Source: Bacillota bacterium (lineage in GTDB: Bacteria; Bacillota_I; Bacilli_A; RF39; UBA660). Taken from it: 64,000 bases of DNA. Positions 13,910 to 23,372 of this stretch are shown here, one piece after another. Location: the NCBI GenBank assembly GCA_015059245.1, contig SVAU01000001.1, positions 124,001 through 188,000 on the forward strand. The letters run 5' to 3'. A program made the translations under genes and the position numbers. The notes under the pieces are model-generated. The model saw only the letters and a list, made by a program, of their open reading frames with translations, was not told the origin of the DNA and made no database searches. Each line of letters starts with the position of its first letter. Position 1 is the first letter of the stretch.

Positions 13910-16900
13910 ATGGAAGAAGAGGAGATAGTACTACTTAGTGATAAAGAATTAGCTAGTTCCTTTGTAGGTGATGCTTATTCAATGTACATGAAAGAAGTAT
14001 TTAGTTATCGTCTTCTTTCTATGGAAGAAAATAAGGAACTTGCAAGAAGATATCGTAGTGGAGATTTAAGTGCTTTAGAAAAGTTAGTTAATCATAATTT
14101 AAGATTAGTAGTTAATATGGCTCATAGATATAAAGATAGACTAAATACTATGCATATACTAGATATTATACAAGAAGGTAATTTGGGTTTAATGAGAGCT
14201 GCTAGAGACTATGATCCTGAAGTTGCTTCATTTTCTACTTATGCTTATAACTGGATTAAACAAGCTATTACAAGAAGTATTAGTGATAAAGATAATGAAA
14301 TAAGAAAACCAGTACATATTCAATCTTTGAGTAATAAGTATTTAAAACTAATTAGTGAAAAGAAAAATTTAACGGATAAAGAAATATGTAGAGAATTAGA
14401 TATTGGTTTTGAAACTTTAGAAAATATTAGACATGCTTTATCATTATCATCTGTATCTATGAATCAAACTGTTGATGACGATGAAAAGACTGAATTAGGA
14501 GATTTCTTATCTAGTAGTCATAATGATTATGAAGATATAATAGAAGAAATGTCTTCTAAAACTATCTTTTTAGCATTAAAAGAAGTGCTAAGTGATTTAG
14601 AATACTATATTGTTTATGTAAGAATATTAAGTGATACTAGAATGACTTTAGAACAAGTTGCTGGTGAACTTGGTTTAACAAGAGAAAGAGTTAGACAACT
14701 AGAAGCTAAAGCATTAAGAAAAGCTGAACCATTAATGGAAAATGAAAATAAAATGCAACAAGTTCTTGCTAGATTACAAGCAAGAGAACAGGTAAGAATA
14801 GATAACTTAAGAATAGAACCTATTGAACCTGGTAGAATAATAAAATATTTATATGTAAAAGATAAACTTAGTTTTGATGAAAAAAGATTAATGCATTTTA
14901 TATATTTTGGTAAATTTAATTATACTCATAAAGAATTAGCTTTGATAATGAAGATGAGTTTACAAGATTTTAGTAAATTATATAGAAGTTTAATGGATAA
15001 TTTAAAACATTATTTTAGTAATAGTAGTAAATTTAATAGTTATAGAGATAGTATGATAAAAAACTATGGTACTAAGATATTTACGTTAGATATTAATTCT
15101 GATGTTAAAGTAGTTGATTATGATAGTTTAAGAGATAGATATAGTAGTTTATCTTTAGAACAATATTTAGAGTTAGTTAATAGAGCAGAGTATCAAATAA
15201 CTAAAGATGAAATTGATTTATTAACTAAGTATTTTCATATACCTGAAAGAAAGAGTCATGCTATTGAGTTATTATTTAGAGATTTGAATTTAGCTGTTTT
15301 TGGATATAAGGGTAGACCTACTAATGTACCAAAGAATAAGTTATGGAAAGTTTATCAAGATAATTTAAGTGATTATACAGAAGAACAAAGATTGTTTTTA
15401 GAGTGTTATTTCTTTAATAAAAGAGATAAGAGTGAATTTAAAACTACATATAAAGATAGTTCACTTTATTATAGATATTATTATTTAATAGATAGATTAG
15501 AAAGAACATATTTTAATATTTATAGATATTTAGATAATAATTTTACTAGAGAACAATATATATTATTTAAAAATAAATATAGTCATAAGATGACTAAGGA
15601 AAGATTAGAATTATTAGATTTATTTTATGGAGTAAATGGTAAAGCATTAACTATTCCTGAAATAGCTGCATTATATAATATGGATTATATAAAGATGCAT
15701 GATAAGATTAGTGATGCTAGAGATGCTGCTATTGTTATAAATTCTGGTATGGATAGGGGGTTAGATTTAGATAAAAGTTTATATGTTCAATATGTACTTG
15801 ATCCAGCTATATATTTTACTTTAGAAGCAAGAGCAGTATTAAAACTATTTATTGTAGATAATAAAACATATGATGAAATATCTAGTTTACTTGGTTTAAC
15901 TAAATATAGAATATCTAATATTATTACTGAGAATGTAAGAAAGATGGATGGATATAGATTTGGTTTATTTGAAGTAGACAGAATGGATGAAGATTCTTTA
16001 AATAGTGTATTTGATTATTTTAAAGATTCTTTTTTGGAATTAGAAAGAAAAGTATTAAGACTTAAACATTTAGAACATTTAGAAAATAAAGATATTGCTG
16101 ATAGATTAGGTATAGATTTAATTGATGTTAATCATTATGCTTCGCATTTTAATAAATTATATTTTAGTTATAGAATTAAAGATGTAGAGATAACTAAAGA
16201 AGATATAATATTAGAAATAAATAGACATAAATCTGAATGTGTACTTGATGATAGAAAAAAGCTGGCTATTTCATTATTCTATGGTATTAAAAATGAATTT
16301 AATCCTGAAGGAGAAAAACTTACTCGCGATGAAATAAAAGTAAGATTAGGTATTACTAAGAATATGTGTTATCAAACACTAACTAGTGGTATTAATGATA
16401 TAAAGGGTAGAAAAATAGGTATAAGCAAAGTTACTGGTTCTTATATACCTAGAGAAGAATTAGATAGATTACTAGATGATTATCATTTACCTATATCAGA
16501 TAAAGAAAGAGAAATAATATGTTATTTATTTGAATTAAAAGGATATCCATATAAGAAAATAGATGAATTACCTGAAATATTTGGAGATACTAGAAGTAGT
16601 TTAGGTAGAAGATATCAAAGAGCTATTGTTAGTATTTATAGATATATGAATAAAGAAATAGAAGGTCAACTTAATTATGATGTAGATTTATTACCTAATT
16701 TAAAATACTTTAGTTATAGTGATAGAAGAATAATTAATATGTATTTTAAAGATGGTTATACTGTAGAAGCATTAGCTAAAGAATATAAAGTTTCTTTTGA
16801 AAAAATGTTTTCTATAATAGAAAGAATAAAGATTAATATATATGAATTACTTAATAATCCTAAAGTAAAGAAATTTGATTATGATTATTATATGGCAGTA

Positions 16901-17524
16901 AGAGATAAATGTGATTTACCTTATTTTGGTGATAGAGAAACTACAATAGAAGTATTTGATTTGTTCTATGGTATGAATGTTGGACTTAGAATGAGTATTC
17001 CAGAAATAATAAAGAAATTAAAACTTAATACTGAACAAAGTGCTACTAATAGAGCTGCTAATAGTTTAATGCTTGCTGTATGTAAGTATAAGGAAGGTAT
17101 TAAAGCAGGTAATAGTTTTACTTATGAAGAGATAAAAGAATATTATAGATTACATGAATCAGAAATGACTTATTATAAGAAACAATTCTATTTAAGATAT
17201 TTTAAGAAAGTAGAAAATAGTTATAGAATAAATGGTTTAATACCTGGTGTAAGTTATGTTATTTTATATGATTTATTAGTAGATAGAAATCCTAATATAT
17301 ATACTAGAGATAACTTAGATAGAGATACTGTTATACAGTTAATAAGAAAATATGGTTCTTTAATGACTAATGCTGTAAGAAGGGAATTAATGGCTATATA
17401 TGAGATTACTCCTAGAGAGTTTATGAATGGTAAAGAGATTAATCACGTATATAAGATATTTAATGCTGTAGATGAAAGATTAAAAGAAAAAGGAATAAGT
17501 GTTCAAATAAAGAAAAAAGACTAG
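13910..17524 (+). CDS. Giant sigma-70 factor with about 900-residue HTH-repeat extension
   Basis: About 1204 residues; bacterial primary sigma factors are usually 370-650. Residues in this entry count from ATG 13892. A normal core comes first: region 1.2-like (DAYSMYMKEVF, 28-38), region 2 (65-133; DIIQEGNLGLMRAARDYDP, then STYAYNWIKQAI), region 3 (135-215) and region 4 (225-280; MTLEQVAGELGLTRERVRQL). After about 290, at least seven and perhaps ten further units of 50-110 residues resemble region 4: a helix with LFYG or similar, then an HTH such as YDEISSLLGLTKYRI, NKDIADRLGIDLIDV or TRDEIKVRLGITKNM. There is no frameshift or stop across 3.6 kb. Monocistronic. It could be an alternative sigma factor, or one with its own DNA-bridging array. 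Start uncertain: ATG 13892, 13904 or 13910. Confidence 0.85.
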   Translation: MEEEEIVLLSDKELASSFVGDAYSMYMKEVFSYRLLSMEENKELARRYRSGDLSALEKLVNHNLRLVVNMAHRYKDRLNTMHILDIIQEGNLGLMRAARDYDPEVASFSTYAYNWIKQAITRSISDKDNEIRKPVHIQSLSNKYLKLISEKKNLTDKEICRELDIGFETLENIRHALSLSSVSMNQTVDDDEKTELGDFLSSSHNDYEDIIEEMSSKTIFLALKEVLSDLEYYIVYVRILSDTRMTLEQVAGELGLTRERVRQLEAKALRKAEPLMENENKMQQVLARLQAREQVRIDNLRIEPIEPGRIIKYLYVKDKLSFDEKRLMHFIYFGKFNYTHKELALIMKMSLQDFSKLYRSLMDNLKHYFSNSSKFNSYRDSMIKNYGTKIFTLDINSDVKVVDYDSLRDRYSSLSLEQYLELVNRAEYQITKDEIDLLTKYFHIPERKSHAIELLFRDLNLAVFGYKGRPTNVPKNKLWKVYQDNLSDYTEEQRLFLECYFFNKRDKSEFKTTYKDSSLYYRYYYLIDRLERTYFNIYRYLDNNFTREQYILFKNKYSHKMTKERLELLDLFYGVNGKALTIPEIAALYNMDYIKMHDKISDARDAAIVINSGMDRGLDLDKSLYVQYVLDPAIYFTLEARAVLKLFIVDNKTYDEISSLLGLTKYRISNIITENVRKMDGYRFGLFEVDRMDEDSLNSVFDYFKDSFLELERKVLRLKHLEHLENKDIADRLGIDLIDVNHYASHFNKLYFSYRIKDVEITKEDIILEINRHKSECVLDDRKKLAISLFYGIKNEFNPEGEKLTRDEIKVRLGITKNMCYQTLTSGINDIKGRKIGISKVTGSYIPREELDRLLDDYHLPISDKEREIICYLFELKGYPYKKIDELPEIFGDTRSSLGRRYQRAIVSIYRYMNKEIEGQLNYDVDLLPNLKYFSYSDRRIINMYFKDGYTVEALAKEYKVSFEKMFSIIERIKINIYELLNNPKVKKFDYDYYMAVRDKCDLPYFGDRETTIEVFDLFYGMNVGLRMSIPEIIKKLKLNTEQSATNRAANSLMLAVCKYKEGIKAGNSFTYEEIKEYYRLHESEMTYYKKQFYLRYFKKVENSYRINGLIPGVSYVILYDLLVDRNPNIYTRDNLDRDTVIQLIRKYGSLMTNAVRRELMAIYEITPREFMNGKEINHVYKIFNAVDERLKEKGISVQIKKKD

Positions 17525-17540
17525 TAAGCTAGTCTTTTTA
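17514..17540 (+). terminator. Intrinsic terminator after the giant sigma gene
   Basis: 11-bp stem AAAAAGACTAG / CTAGTCTTTTT with TAAG loop; includes the stop codon. Confidence 0.88.
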
Positions 17541-17574
17541 TATGGTAGAATGGATATGGAGGGTGGAAGAAAAC

Positions 17575-18969
17575 ATGAAATATGATGTAGTAATTATAGG
17601 TGCTGGTCCTGCGGGATTATTTAGTGCTTATGAATTAATTAGTAATAATAAAAAATTAAAAGTTGCTATTTTAGATAAGGGCTTTAGAGTAAAGAATAGA
17701 GTATGCCCAATGAGTAAAAAGGGGATTCCTTGCCAAAACTGTAATCCTTGTGCAATAATGGCCGGATATGGAGGAGCAGGAACATTTAGTGATGGTAAAT
17801 TAAACTTTATTCCTAGACTTGGTAAAAGTGATTTAACTAAGTATATGCCAGAAAGTGTTGCTAATAAGTTAATTGATGAAACTGAAGTAATATTTAATAA
17901 ATTTGGTATGGATGCTGAAGTATATCCAAGTAATATGGATGAAGCATTAGAATGGAAGAAAAAAGTAGCAATAGCTGGAGCTAAGTTATTAGTTATTAAA
18001 CAAAAACATTTAGGTAGTGATCATTTACCTGGTTATATTGATTCTATTTGTGATTACTTAGTTGAAAACGGAGTAGATCTATATGATAGAGCAGATGTAA
18101 CTGATATTAAAACTATTAGTGAAAATGAACATGAAGTTACTTATGTTACAGGTAAGAAAGAAACTATATTAAATGCTAAGAATGTTATTGTAGCTCCTGG
18201 TAGAACTGGTGCTAAATGGATACAAGAATTAGCTGATAAATATAATATTCCTTATCTATCTCAAAGTATTGAAATAGGTGTTAGAGTAGAAGTAAGAAAA
18301 GAAATAATGCAAGAAATTACTGATGTAATTTATGATCCAACAATATTCATTAAAACTGATACTTATGGAGATGAAATTAGAACATTCTGTACTAATCCAG
18401 GTGGATTTGTTGCTAAAGAAAATTATTATGGATTTATTTGCGTAAATGGACATGCATTAAAAGAAATTAAGTCTAATAATACAAACTTTGCATTTATATC
18501 TAAAGTTAATTTAACTGAACCAGTAACTAATACAAGATTGTATGGTGAATCTATAGCTAGAATAGCTAATGTATTAGGTGATGGTAAACCTATTATTCAA
18601 TCTTTAAAAGATTTAAAGAATGGTAGAAGAAGTGAATGGCATAGAATTAATAAAGGATTTATTGAACCTACATTAAAAGATTGTGTAGCTGGAGATTTAG
18701 CTTTAGTATTACCTCATAGAATTATAGATAATATCTTAGAAGGTTTAGCTACATTAGATAAGATAATACCTGGTGTTGCTAATGATGATACATTATTATA
18801 TGGACCAGAAATTAAATTCTTTAGCAATGAAATAGAAACAGATAATAACTTTAAGTTAGAAAATGATAATATTTACTTTGTTGGTGATGGAGCTGGTAAA
18901 GCAGGTAATATAGTTACTGCTGCTGCTACTGGTTTAGTTGCTGCAAGAGATATACTAAATAGAAAATAG
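17575..18969 (+). CDS. FAD-dependent oxidoreductase (COG2509-type)
   Basis: 464 residues; ATG 17575 is supported by GGAGGGTGG upstream and by the dinucleotide-binding motif at the N-terminus (DVVIIGAGPAGLFSAYEL, 4-21). A longer start would sit over the -10 region. A Cys-rich segment (CPMSKKGIPCQNCNPCAIM, about 44-62) and GYGGAGTFSDGKLNF are characteristic of the uncharacterised FAD dehydrogenase family. The C-terminal FAD block VGDGAGKAGNIVTAAATGL is complete. Cytoplasmic; electron donor and substrate are unknown. Monocistronic. Confidence 0.85.
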   Translation: MKYDVVIIGAGPAGLFSAYELISNNKKLKVAILDKGFRVKNRVCPMSKKGIPCQNCNPCAIMAGYGGAGTFSDGKLNFIPRLGKSDLTKYMPESVANKLIDETEVIFNKFGMDAEVYPSNMDEALEWKKKVAIAGAKLLVIKQKHLGSDHLPGYIDSICDYLVENGVDLYDRADVTDIKTISENEHEVTYVTGKKETILNAKNVIVAPGRTGAKWIQELADKYNIPYLSQSIEIGVRVEVRKEIMQEITDVIYDPTIFIKTDTYGDEIRTFCTNPGGFVAKENYYGFICVNGHALKEIKSNNTNFAFISKVNLTEPVTNTRLYGESIARIANVLGDGKPIIQSLKDLKNGRRSEWHRINKGFIEPTLKDCVAGDLALVLPHRIIDNILEGLATLDKIIPGVANDDTLLYGPEIKFFSNEIETDNNFKLENDNIYFVGDGAGKAGNIVTAAATGLVAARDILNRK

Positions 18970-18992
18970 ACTAGTTATCTAGTCTTTTTTTT
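18968..18992 (+). terminator. Intrinsic terminator after the FAD oxidoreductase
   Basis: Stem AGACTAG / CTAGTCT, TTAT loop, eight T. Confidence 0.85.
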
Positions 18993-18994
18993 GT

Positions 18995-19110
18995 TATAAT
19001 TTATTTAGGGAAGATAATCACTAATTAAGTGATACATTTGAATGGGACAAATGCTTTCCTTTCGGTTTGCATCTGCGTTAGTTATTTCTAACCAGATGTC
19101 TTTTTATTTT
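18995..19110 (+). ncRNA. Candidate small antisense RNA with terminator
   Basis: A TATAAT box at 18995-19000 would start a roughly 100-nt RNA near 19007. It has a 5' hairpin (ATCACT / AGTGAT, about 19018-19034) and ends in a strong terminator: CATCTG + GTTAG (19070-19081) paired with CTAAC + CAGATG (19088-19098), one bulged C, then TCTTTTTATTTT. No coding frame is visible. Its 3' end reaches the 3' end of the opposite-strand mini-ORF (19104-19181), the arrangement of convergent type I antitoxin RNAs. Confidence 0.5.
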
Positions 19111-19264
19111 ACTAAAGATATTAGTAAAGCAATAAGAATGAGTTTTATGATAAAAATTAAGTCTTTGACTAATTCTTTCATACTATCACGCCTTTCCTAG
19201 TACCAAAATCCCCTTTGTATTGAATTTCTTCAACCAATAGGAAAGACATCTGTTCAAATGTATC
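19031..19264. repeat. Imperfect inverted repeat flanking the mini-ORF
   Basis: GATACATTTGAA (19031-19042) is the exact reverse complement of TTCAAATGTATC (19253-19264), and the similarity continues through CTTTCC / GGAAAG. A second pair is CAGATGTCTTT (19093-19103) and AAAGACATCTG (19242-19252). The opposite-strand transcript would carry the same boxes in its 5' leader. Confidence 0.75.
19104..19181 (-). CDS. Candidate 25-aa hydrophobic toxin-like peptide
   Basis: ATG at 19181-19179 (minus), stop TAA at 19106-19104. The peptide begins MKELVKDLIFIIK, is strongly hydrophobic in its second half (LILIALLISLV) and ends in Lys. This fits the charged-hydrophobic-charged layout of type I toxin peptides. 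A possible ribosome site, AAAGGCGTGAT, lies 4 nt upstream. It sits inside an inverted repeat and opposite a candidate terminator-ended RNA. No named toxin family matched by eye; it could also be chance in AT-rich DNA. Confidence 0.45.
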   Translation of the reverse strand: MKELVKDLIFIIKLILIALLISLVK

Positions 19265-19573
19265 TGTAACAAAATAACATAAAGAAAATGTGAAAGCAAA
19301 CCAAAGTAAGTTATATAAAAAGTACTGAAAAATAGTTTTAGATATTATTTAATTGATACATACTTTTTTTGTTTGTTGTTTAATATATTTTTTGTTTTTT
19401 TTGATAAATTTATTGTTAGATATTTATGTTTTTATTAAAAATTTGTGAGACTCATCACAAATTTTATTTTTTTAATATTTTACATAATTTTTGTATATAT
19501 AGATACTTGAGGTAAATTTGCTTATTTTTATTATATTTTATATAATAAACAGCAGATTTTGAGGGGATTTATT
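19265..19573. other. AT-rich non-coding stretch
   Basis: No supported gene on either strand. It contains poly-T/poly-A runs, a hairpin at 19439-19464, and near its end a TATAAT box (about 19543) and GAGGGG serving the gene at 19574. Confidence 0.6.
19439..19473. terminator. Isolated terminator-like hairpin
   Basis: Perfect 10-bp stem AAATTTGTGA / TCACAAATTT, loop GACTCA, T-rich on the plus side and also partly on the minus side. No coding gene ends here, so it may terminate an unseen small RNA or act as a bidirectional insulator. Confidence 0.6.
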
Positions 19574-20548
19574 ATGGCTAAGATATTAGGAGTTTCAGTA
19601 CTTGCTGCTACTGGATATAAATTAAAATTTGATAAATATTTTAAAGAGTTTAATAAAACAGATAATTATTATTCAATGGTACAATGTATGTCTGGAATGT
19701 ATAAAGTAATGAGAAGTTATGGAGATGCTTCTTATAGTGATGGTACAACATACTTATATGAAAGATTTAGGGATAAAGTAATAGATTGTGAAAGTAGATT
19801 AGCTCGTTCTTTTATTGTAGAAAGTAATCCTTATTTTAGTTATAACGATGATTTCTTTCTTAATACTAGATTTGATAGATTAGGTACAGAAGAACAACTT
19901 GATTATATTGTTTGGATGACTAGAAGAGCGTTATTAGAACATTTACATGATTATGATAGAAGAATAAAGTCACTTAATGGAGAACATTTAACTAATGAAT
20001 GTAAGAATACTTCATATTTAATTAAAGATATATGTAGAGCTTTAAATGTAAAAGCTGAAGTAGTTAAGATACCTGCTGCATTTAGTGATGAGATAAACTT
20101 ATATAATGGTAGTGGATTTCATTACTTTGTAGTTGCTGAATTAAATGGTCGAGAATACTTAATTGATTGTACATATAGACAATTCTTTAGAGCAGATAAT
20201 AATAACATAGATAGATTAGGTGTAGTTGGTTTATGTGGTTGTGATCCTGGAGTATATATGATGCAAAATAGAGATAGAAAGAATGTTGCACTTGCTATAC
20301 TAAAAAATGGATGGATAAGATGTACTCCTGAAAACTTTAAACATTATTTAGATGGTTTTACTTTATCATTTAGAAATGGTTTATATTATGATTGGTTAGG
20401 TCAAGTAGATTATAGTGTTGGTTATACAGTTGATGATTATATTGAATTCTTATGTGGAGATGACTTTATAACTAATTATGAACCTTTAGAAGGATTAGGA
20501 GAACAAGAAACTCCTTTAAAAAATAGAGGATTAAAATTTAGAAGATAA
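19574..20548 (+). CDS. Transglutaminase-like cysteine-hydrolase-fold protein
   Basis: 324 residues; ATG 19574 after GAGGGG. No signal peptide. The core NECKNTSYLIKDICRALNVK, then GFHYFVVAELNGREYLIDCTYRQF, has the Cys-His-Asp order of transglutaminase/papain-like folds (approximately Cys143, His183, Asp198). Two other window proteins (59048, 60453) share this pattern. The substrate is unknown. It ends 18 bases before the helicase gene and probably forms an operon with it. Confidence 0.65.
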   Translation: MAKILGVSVLAATGYKLKFDKYFKEFNKTDNYYSMVQCMSGMYKVMRSYGDASYSDGTTYLYERFRDKVIDCESRLARSFIVESNPYFSYNDDFFLNTRFDRLGTEEQLDYIVWMTRRALLEHLHDYDRRIKSLNGEHLTNECKNTSYLIKDICRALNVKAEVVKIPAAFSDEINLYNGSGFHYFVVAELNGREYLIDCTYRQFFRADNNNIDRLGVVGLCGCDPGVYMMQNRDRKNVALAILKNGWIRCTPENFKHYLDGFTLSFRNGLYYDWLGQVDYSVGYTVDDYIEFLCGDDFITNYEPLEGLGEQETPLKNRGLKFRR

Positions 20549-20566
20549 TAAGAAAGGAGGAGTAAT

Positions 20567-23371
20567 ATGAATAATAATGTTTTAGGTTTACTACCTCATA
20601 ATCAAAAATCTTATAAAAAAGTTAAAGCTGCTTATGATAGCGGAGAAAAGGTAGTTGGTATTTTACATGCTACTGGTACTGGTAAAACATATAATGCTTT
20701 ACAACTTGCTTTAGATAATCAAGATAAACAAATTATATATGTTACTCCTTTTAATAGTATAATTGAACATGTTAGAGAACTTATAAAAGAAAATCCTGAA
20801 TTAGATATAGATAGAGATTTTAAACATGTTAAATTCATGACATATGCTGGTTTATCTAAGTTAAGTCCAGAAGAATTAGAAAAACTAAATGTAGATATGA
20901 TGATCTTAGATGAATTTCATCATATTGGTGCTCCTGTATGGGGAGATGCAGTTAATAAAGTAATTGATAGTCATGAAGACTTATTAATATTTGGTATGAG
21001 TGCTTATTCTGTTAGAGATAGAGGTACTAAATATGAAAGAGACTTAGCAGAAGATAATGGTAGTGAATTATTCTCTGATAAGATAGTTTCTAGATATGAT
21101 TTAGTAGATGCTATATTAGATGGTGTATTACCTGTACCAATCTATAAGAGTGCTTATATTAATTTATTAGACTACGTAAGTAAGTTAGAAGATAAAGTTA
21201 ATAAAAAATATAGAGGTACTCCTAGATTAACTGAATATTTAAAAGTATTAAGTGATATAAAAAGGAAAATTATTACTTCGATAGATGTAAAAGAATTACT
21301 ATTTAATAATATTAAAAAGAATGGTAAATATATTTATTTTTGTCCAGCTGTTTCTATAGAAAATCAAAATGATATATATACTATTATGGATGATATGAAG
21401 GAGTTCTTAATTAGTAAGGGTTATAGTGAAAATGACTTTGAACTTTATTTTACTACTGGAGATGAAGAAGTTCTTGGCAAGAGAAATCGTAATGCATTTT
21501 ATAATGATGTAGATTTAAATGGTAATGATACTAGTCATAAATTAAGAATAATGTTTGCTATTAATCAATATAATGAAGGAGTTCATGCTCCTAATGTAGA
21601 TGGTGTTATATTAGGTAGAGAAACTAGTAGTGATATTGTATATTTCGAACAAATAGGTAGAGGATTATCTGTAAGAGGAGATTCTTGGATAAAAATAGAA
21701 GAATTACAAAAATTAGATATTAATACTATTAAAGAAATGTGTATTAGTAGAGATATAAATATAGATGGTTTAACTAAAGATGATATGATTGAAAGATTAG
21801 TTGCTCCTACTATAATAGATTTAGCTGGTAATATAGCATTTATTAAAGATTTAATTACTGATTTAAAACATCGTATTAAAGAAAGAAGAATAGATGATAA
21901 ACATATAGATAGAATAATTAATATTACTGATCATTCTTTTGATATAGATATACTTGGTCAAGATTTAGTTGATATATTAGATAATATAAATAAAGAGTTT
22001 TTACCTCAATCATGGGATGAAAGCTATAGATTAGCTAAATGCTATTATGAAAAATATGGTAATTTAAATATTAGTAGGAAGTTTAAGACAGATAATGGTA
22101 TTTATTATGATGAATATGGTTATCCTTTAGGTGAATGGGTAGCTATTCAAAAAAGAGAATATACTTATGGTAACTTATCTTTAGAACAAATTAAATTACT
22201 TGAAGATATAGGTATAATATGGAAAGTAGTTAAAACTTGGGATGAAAGTTATGAGTTAGCTAAAAAGTATTATGAAGTACATAAAGATTTAAAAATTAAT
22301 TATAAATTTAAAACTATAGATGGATATACCTATAATGAACATGGTTATAGTTTAGGTGGTTGGTTAGTTAATCAAAGACGCTTATATAGATTAGGTAGAT
22401 TATCTAAAGATAAGATAACTAAATTAGAAAATATAGGTATAGTATGGAATGTAATTAAATCATTTGAAGAAAGTTTCAAACTAGTTTTAGAATATTATAA
22501 AGAATATGGAAATATTAATTTACCTAATGATTATTATTTAGAAGATGGTTATAATCTAGGTGGATTTATATATAGTCAAAAACAATTAAAGAAACAAGGC
22601 AAATTAAGTGATGATAGAATTAAACTATTTGATGATCTTGATATTGATTGGACTATAAAAGAAGTAAAGAAAAATCCTGGTTGGGATGAAATGTTTAGAT
22701 TAGCTAGTAATTACTATAATACTTATAAGAATCTTGATATAAAAAGAAACTTTTGTACACTAGATGGTATTACTTTAAACGAAGAAGGTTATAACTTAGG
22801 TAGATGGATATCTAGACAAAGAGTAAGTTATAAGAATAATAAGTTATCTAAAGAACAAATAGAAAAACTAGAAAGTATTGGAATGAAATGGAATATGGAT
22901 GCTAGCTATAAGTCATGGGATGAGTCTTATGAACTTGCTTTAGAATACTTTATTAAGTATGGTAATTTAAATATCAAGAGTGATTATATTACAGAATGTG
23001 GTTATAACTTAGGTGCTTGGATATACTTACAAAGAAAGAATTATATAAAAGAAAAACTAAGTGAAGAACAAATAGAAAAACTTAATATAATAGGCATGAT
23101 ATGGAATGTTAGTGATAATTATTCTAGAATAAAAGAAATACTTCAAAGTAGGGGTATTAACTATAGAAAACATATGAGTTATTTAAAACAATATTCTGTT
23201 ATAGAAGTAGAAGCTAAAATAAAATATTTAATTAGTAAAGGTTATGCTATAATAGATAAATCTAAGTTACATGAAATATTTAATATGTCTGATATAAATA
23301 TGAAAATTAAATATGGTGTAAGTAGAGAAGACCTAATAAGAGAATATTTAGGTATTGAGAAGAAGGTATAA
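20567..23371 (+). CDS. DExH-box helicase with five helicase-associated repeats
   Basis: 934 residues; strong AAAGGAGG. Superfamily 2 motor: motif I HATGTGKT (34-41), DEFH box (115-118), then QIGRGLSVRGDSW (motif VI). The motor belongs to the restriction-enzyme/UvrB-like group. Downstream, from about residue 484, five repeats of about 65-75 residues follow the helicase-associated pattern: WDESYxLAxxYY...GYxLGxWxxxQR...LSxEQIxxLExIGIxW. A short C-terminal segment (about 865-934) looks like an HTH. The repeats are thought to bind nucleic acid. There is no methylase or nuclease next to it, so a restriction role is not supported. Confidence 0.85.
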   Translation: MNNNVLGLLPHNQKSYKKVKAAYDSGEKVVGILHATGTGKTYNALQLALDNQDKQIIYVTPFNSIIEHVRELIKENPELDIDRDFKHVKFMTYAGLSKLSPEELEKLNVDMMILDEFHHIGAPVWGDAVNKVIDSHEDLLIFGMSAYSVRDRGTKYERDLAEDNGSELFSDKIVSRYDLVDAILDGVLPVPIYKSAYINLLDYVSKLEDKVNKKYRGTPRLTEYLKVLSDIKRKIITSIDVKELLFNNIKKNGKYIYFCPAVSIENQNDIYTIMDDMKEFLISKGYSENDFELYFTTGDEEVLGKRNRNAFYNDVDLNGNDTSHKLRIMFAINQYNEGVHAPNVDGVILGRETSSDIVYFEQIGRGLSVRGDSWIKIEELQKLDINTIKEMCISRDINIDGLTKDDMIERLVAPTIIDLAGNIAFIKDLITDLKHRIKERRIDDKHIDRIINITDHSFDIDILGQDLVDILDNINKEFLPQSWDESYRLAKCYYEKYGNLNISRKFKTDNGIYYDEYGYPLGEWVAIQKREYTYGNLSLEQIKLLEDIGIIWKVVKTWDESYELAKKYYEVHKDLKINYKFKTIDGYTYNEHGYSLGGWLVNQRRLYRLGRLSKDKITKLENIGIVWNVIKSFEESFKLVLEYYKEYGNINLPNDYYLEDGYNLGGFIYSQKQLKKQGKLSDDRIKLFDDLDIDWTIKEVKKNPGWDEMFRLASNYYNTYKNLDIKRNFCTLDGITLNEEGYNLGRWISRQRVSYKNNKLSKEQIEKLESIGMKWNMDASYKSWDESYELALEYFIKYGNLNIKSDYITECGYNLGAWIYLQRKNYIKEKLSEEQIEKLNIIGMIWNVSDNYSRIKEILQSRGINYRKHMSYLKQYSVIEVEAKIKYLISKGYAIIDKSKLHEIFNMSDINMKIKYGVSREDLIREYLGIEKKV

Positions 23372-23372
23372 T

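Noticed and set aside
19031..19264. Miniature transposable element with terminal inverted repeats
   Set aside because: The inverted repeats are imperfect and no target-site duplication is visible at the ends. A toxin/antisense layout explains the same symmetry better.
20567..23371. Restriction-modification system
   Set aside because: The helicase resembles the motor of restriction enzymes, but no methyltransferase, specificity subunit or nuclease domain lies beside it.
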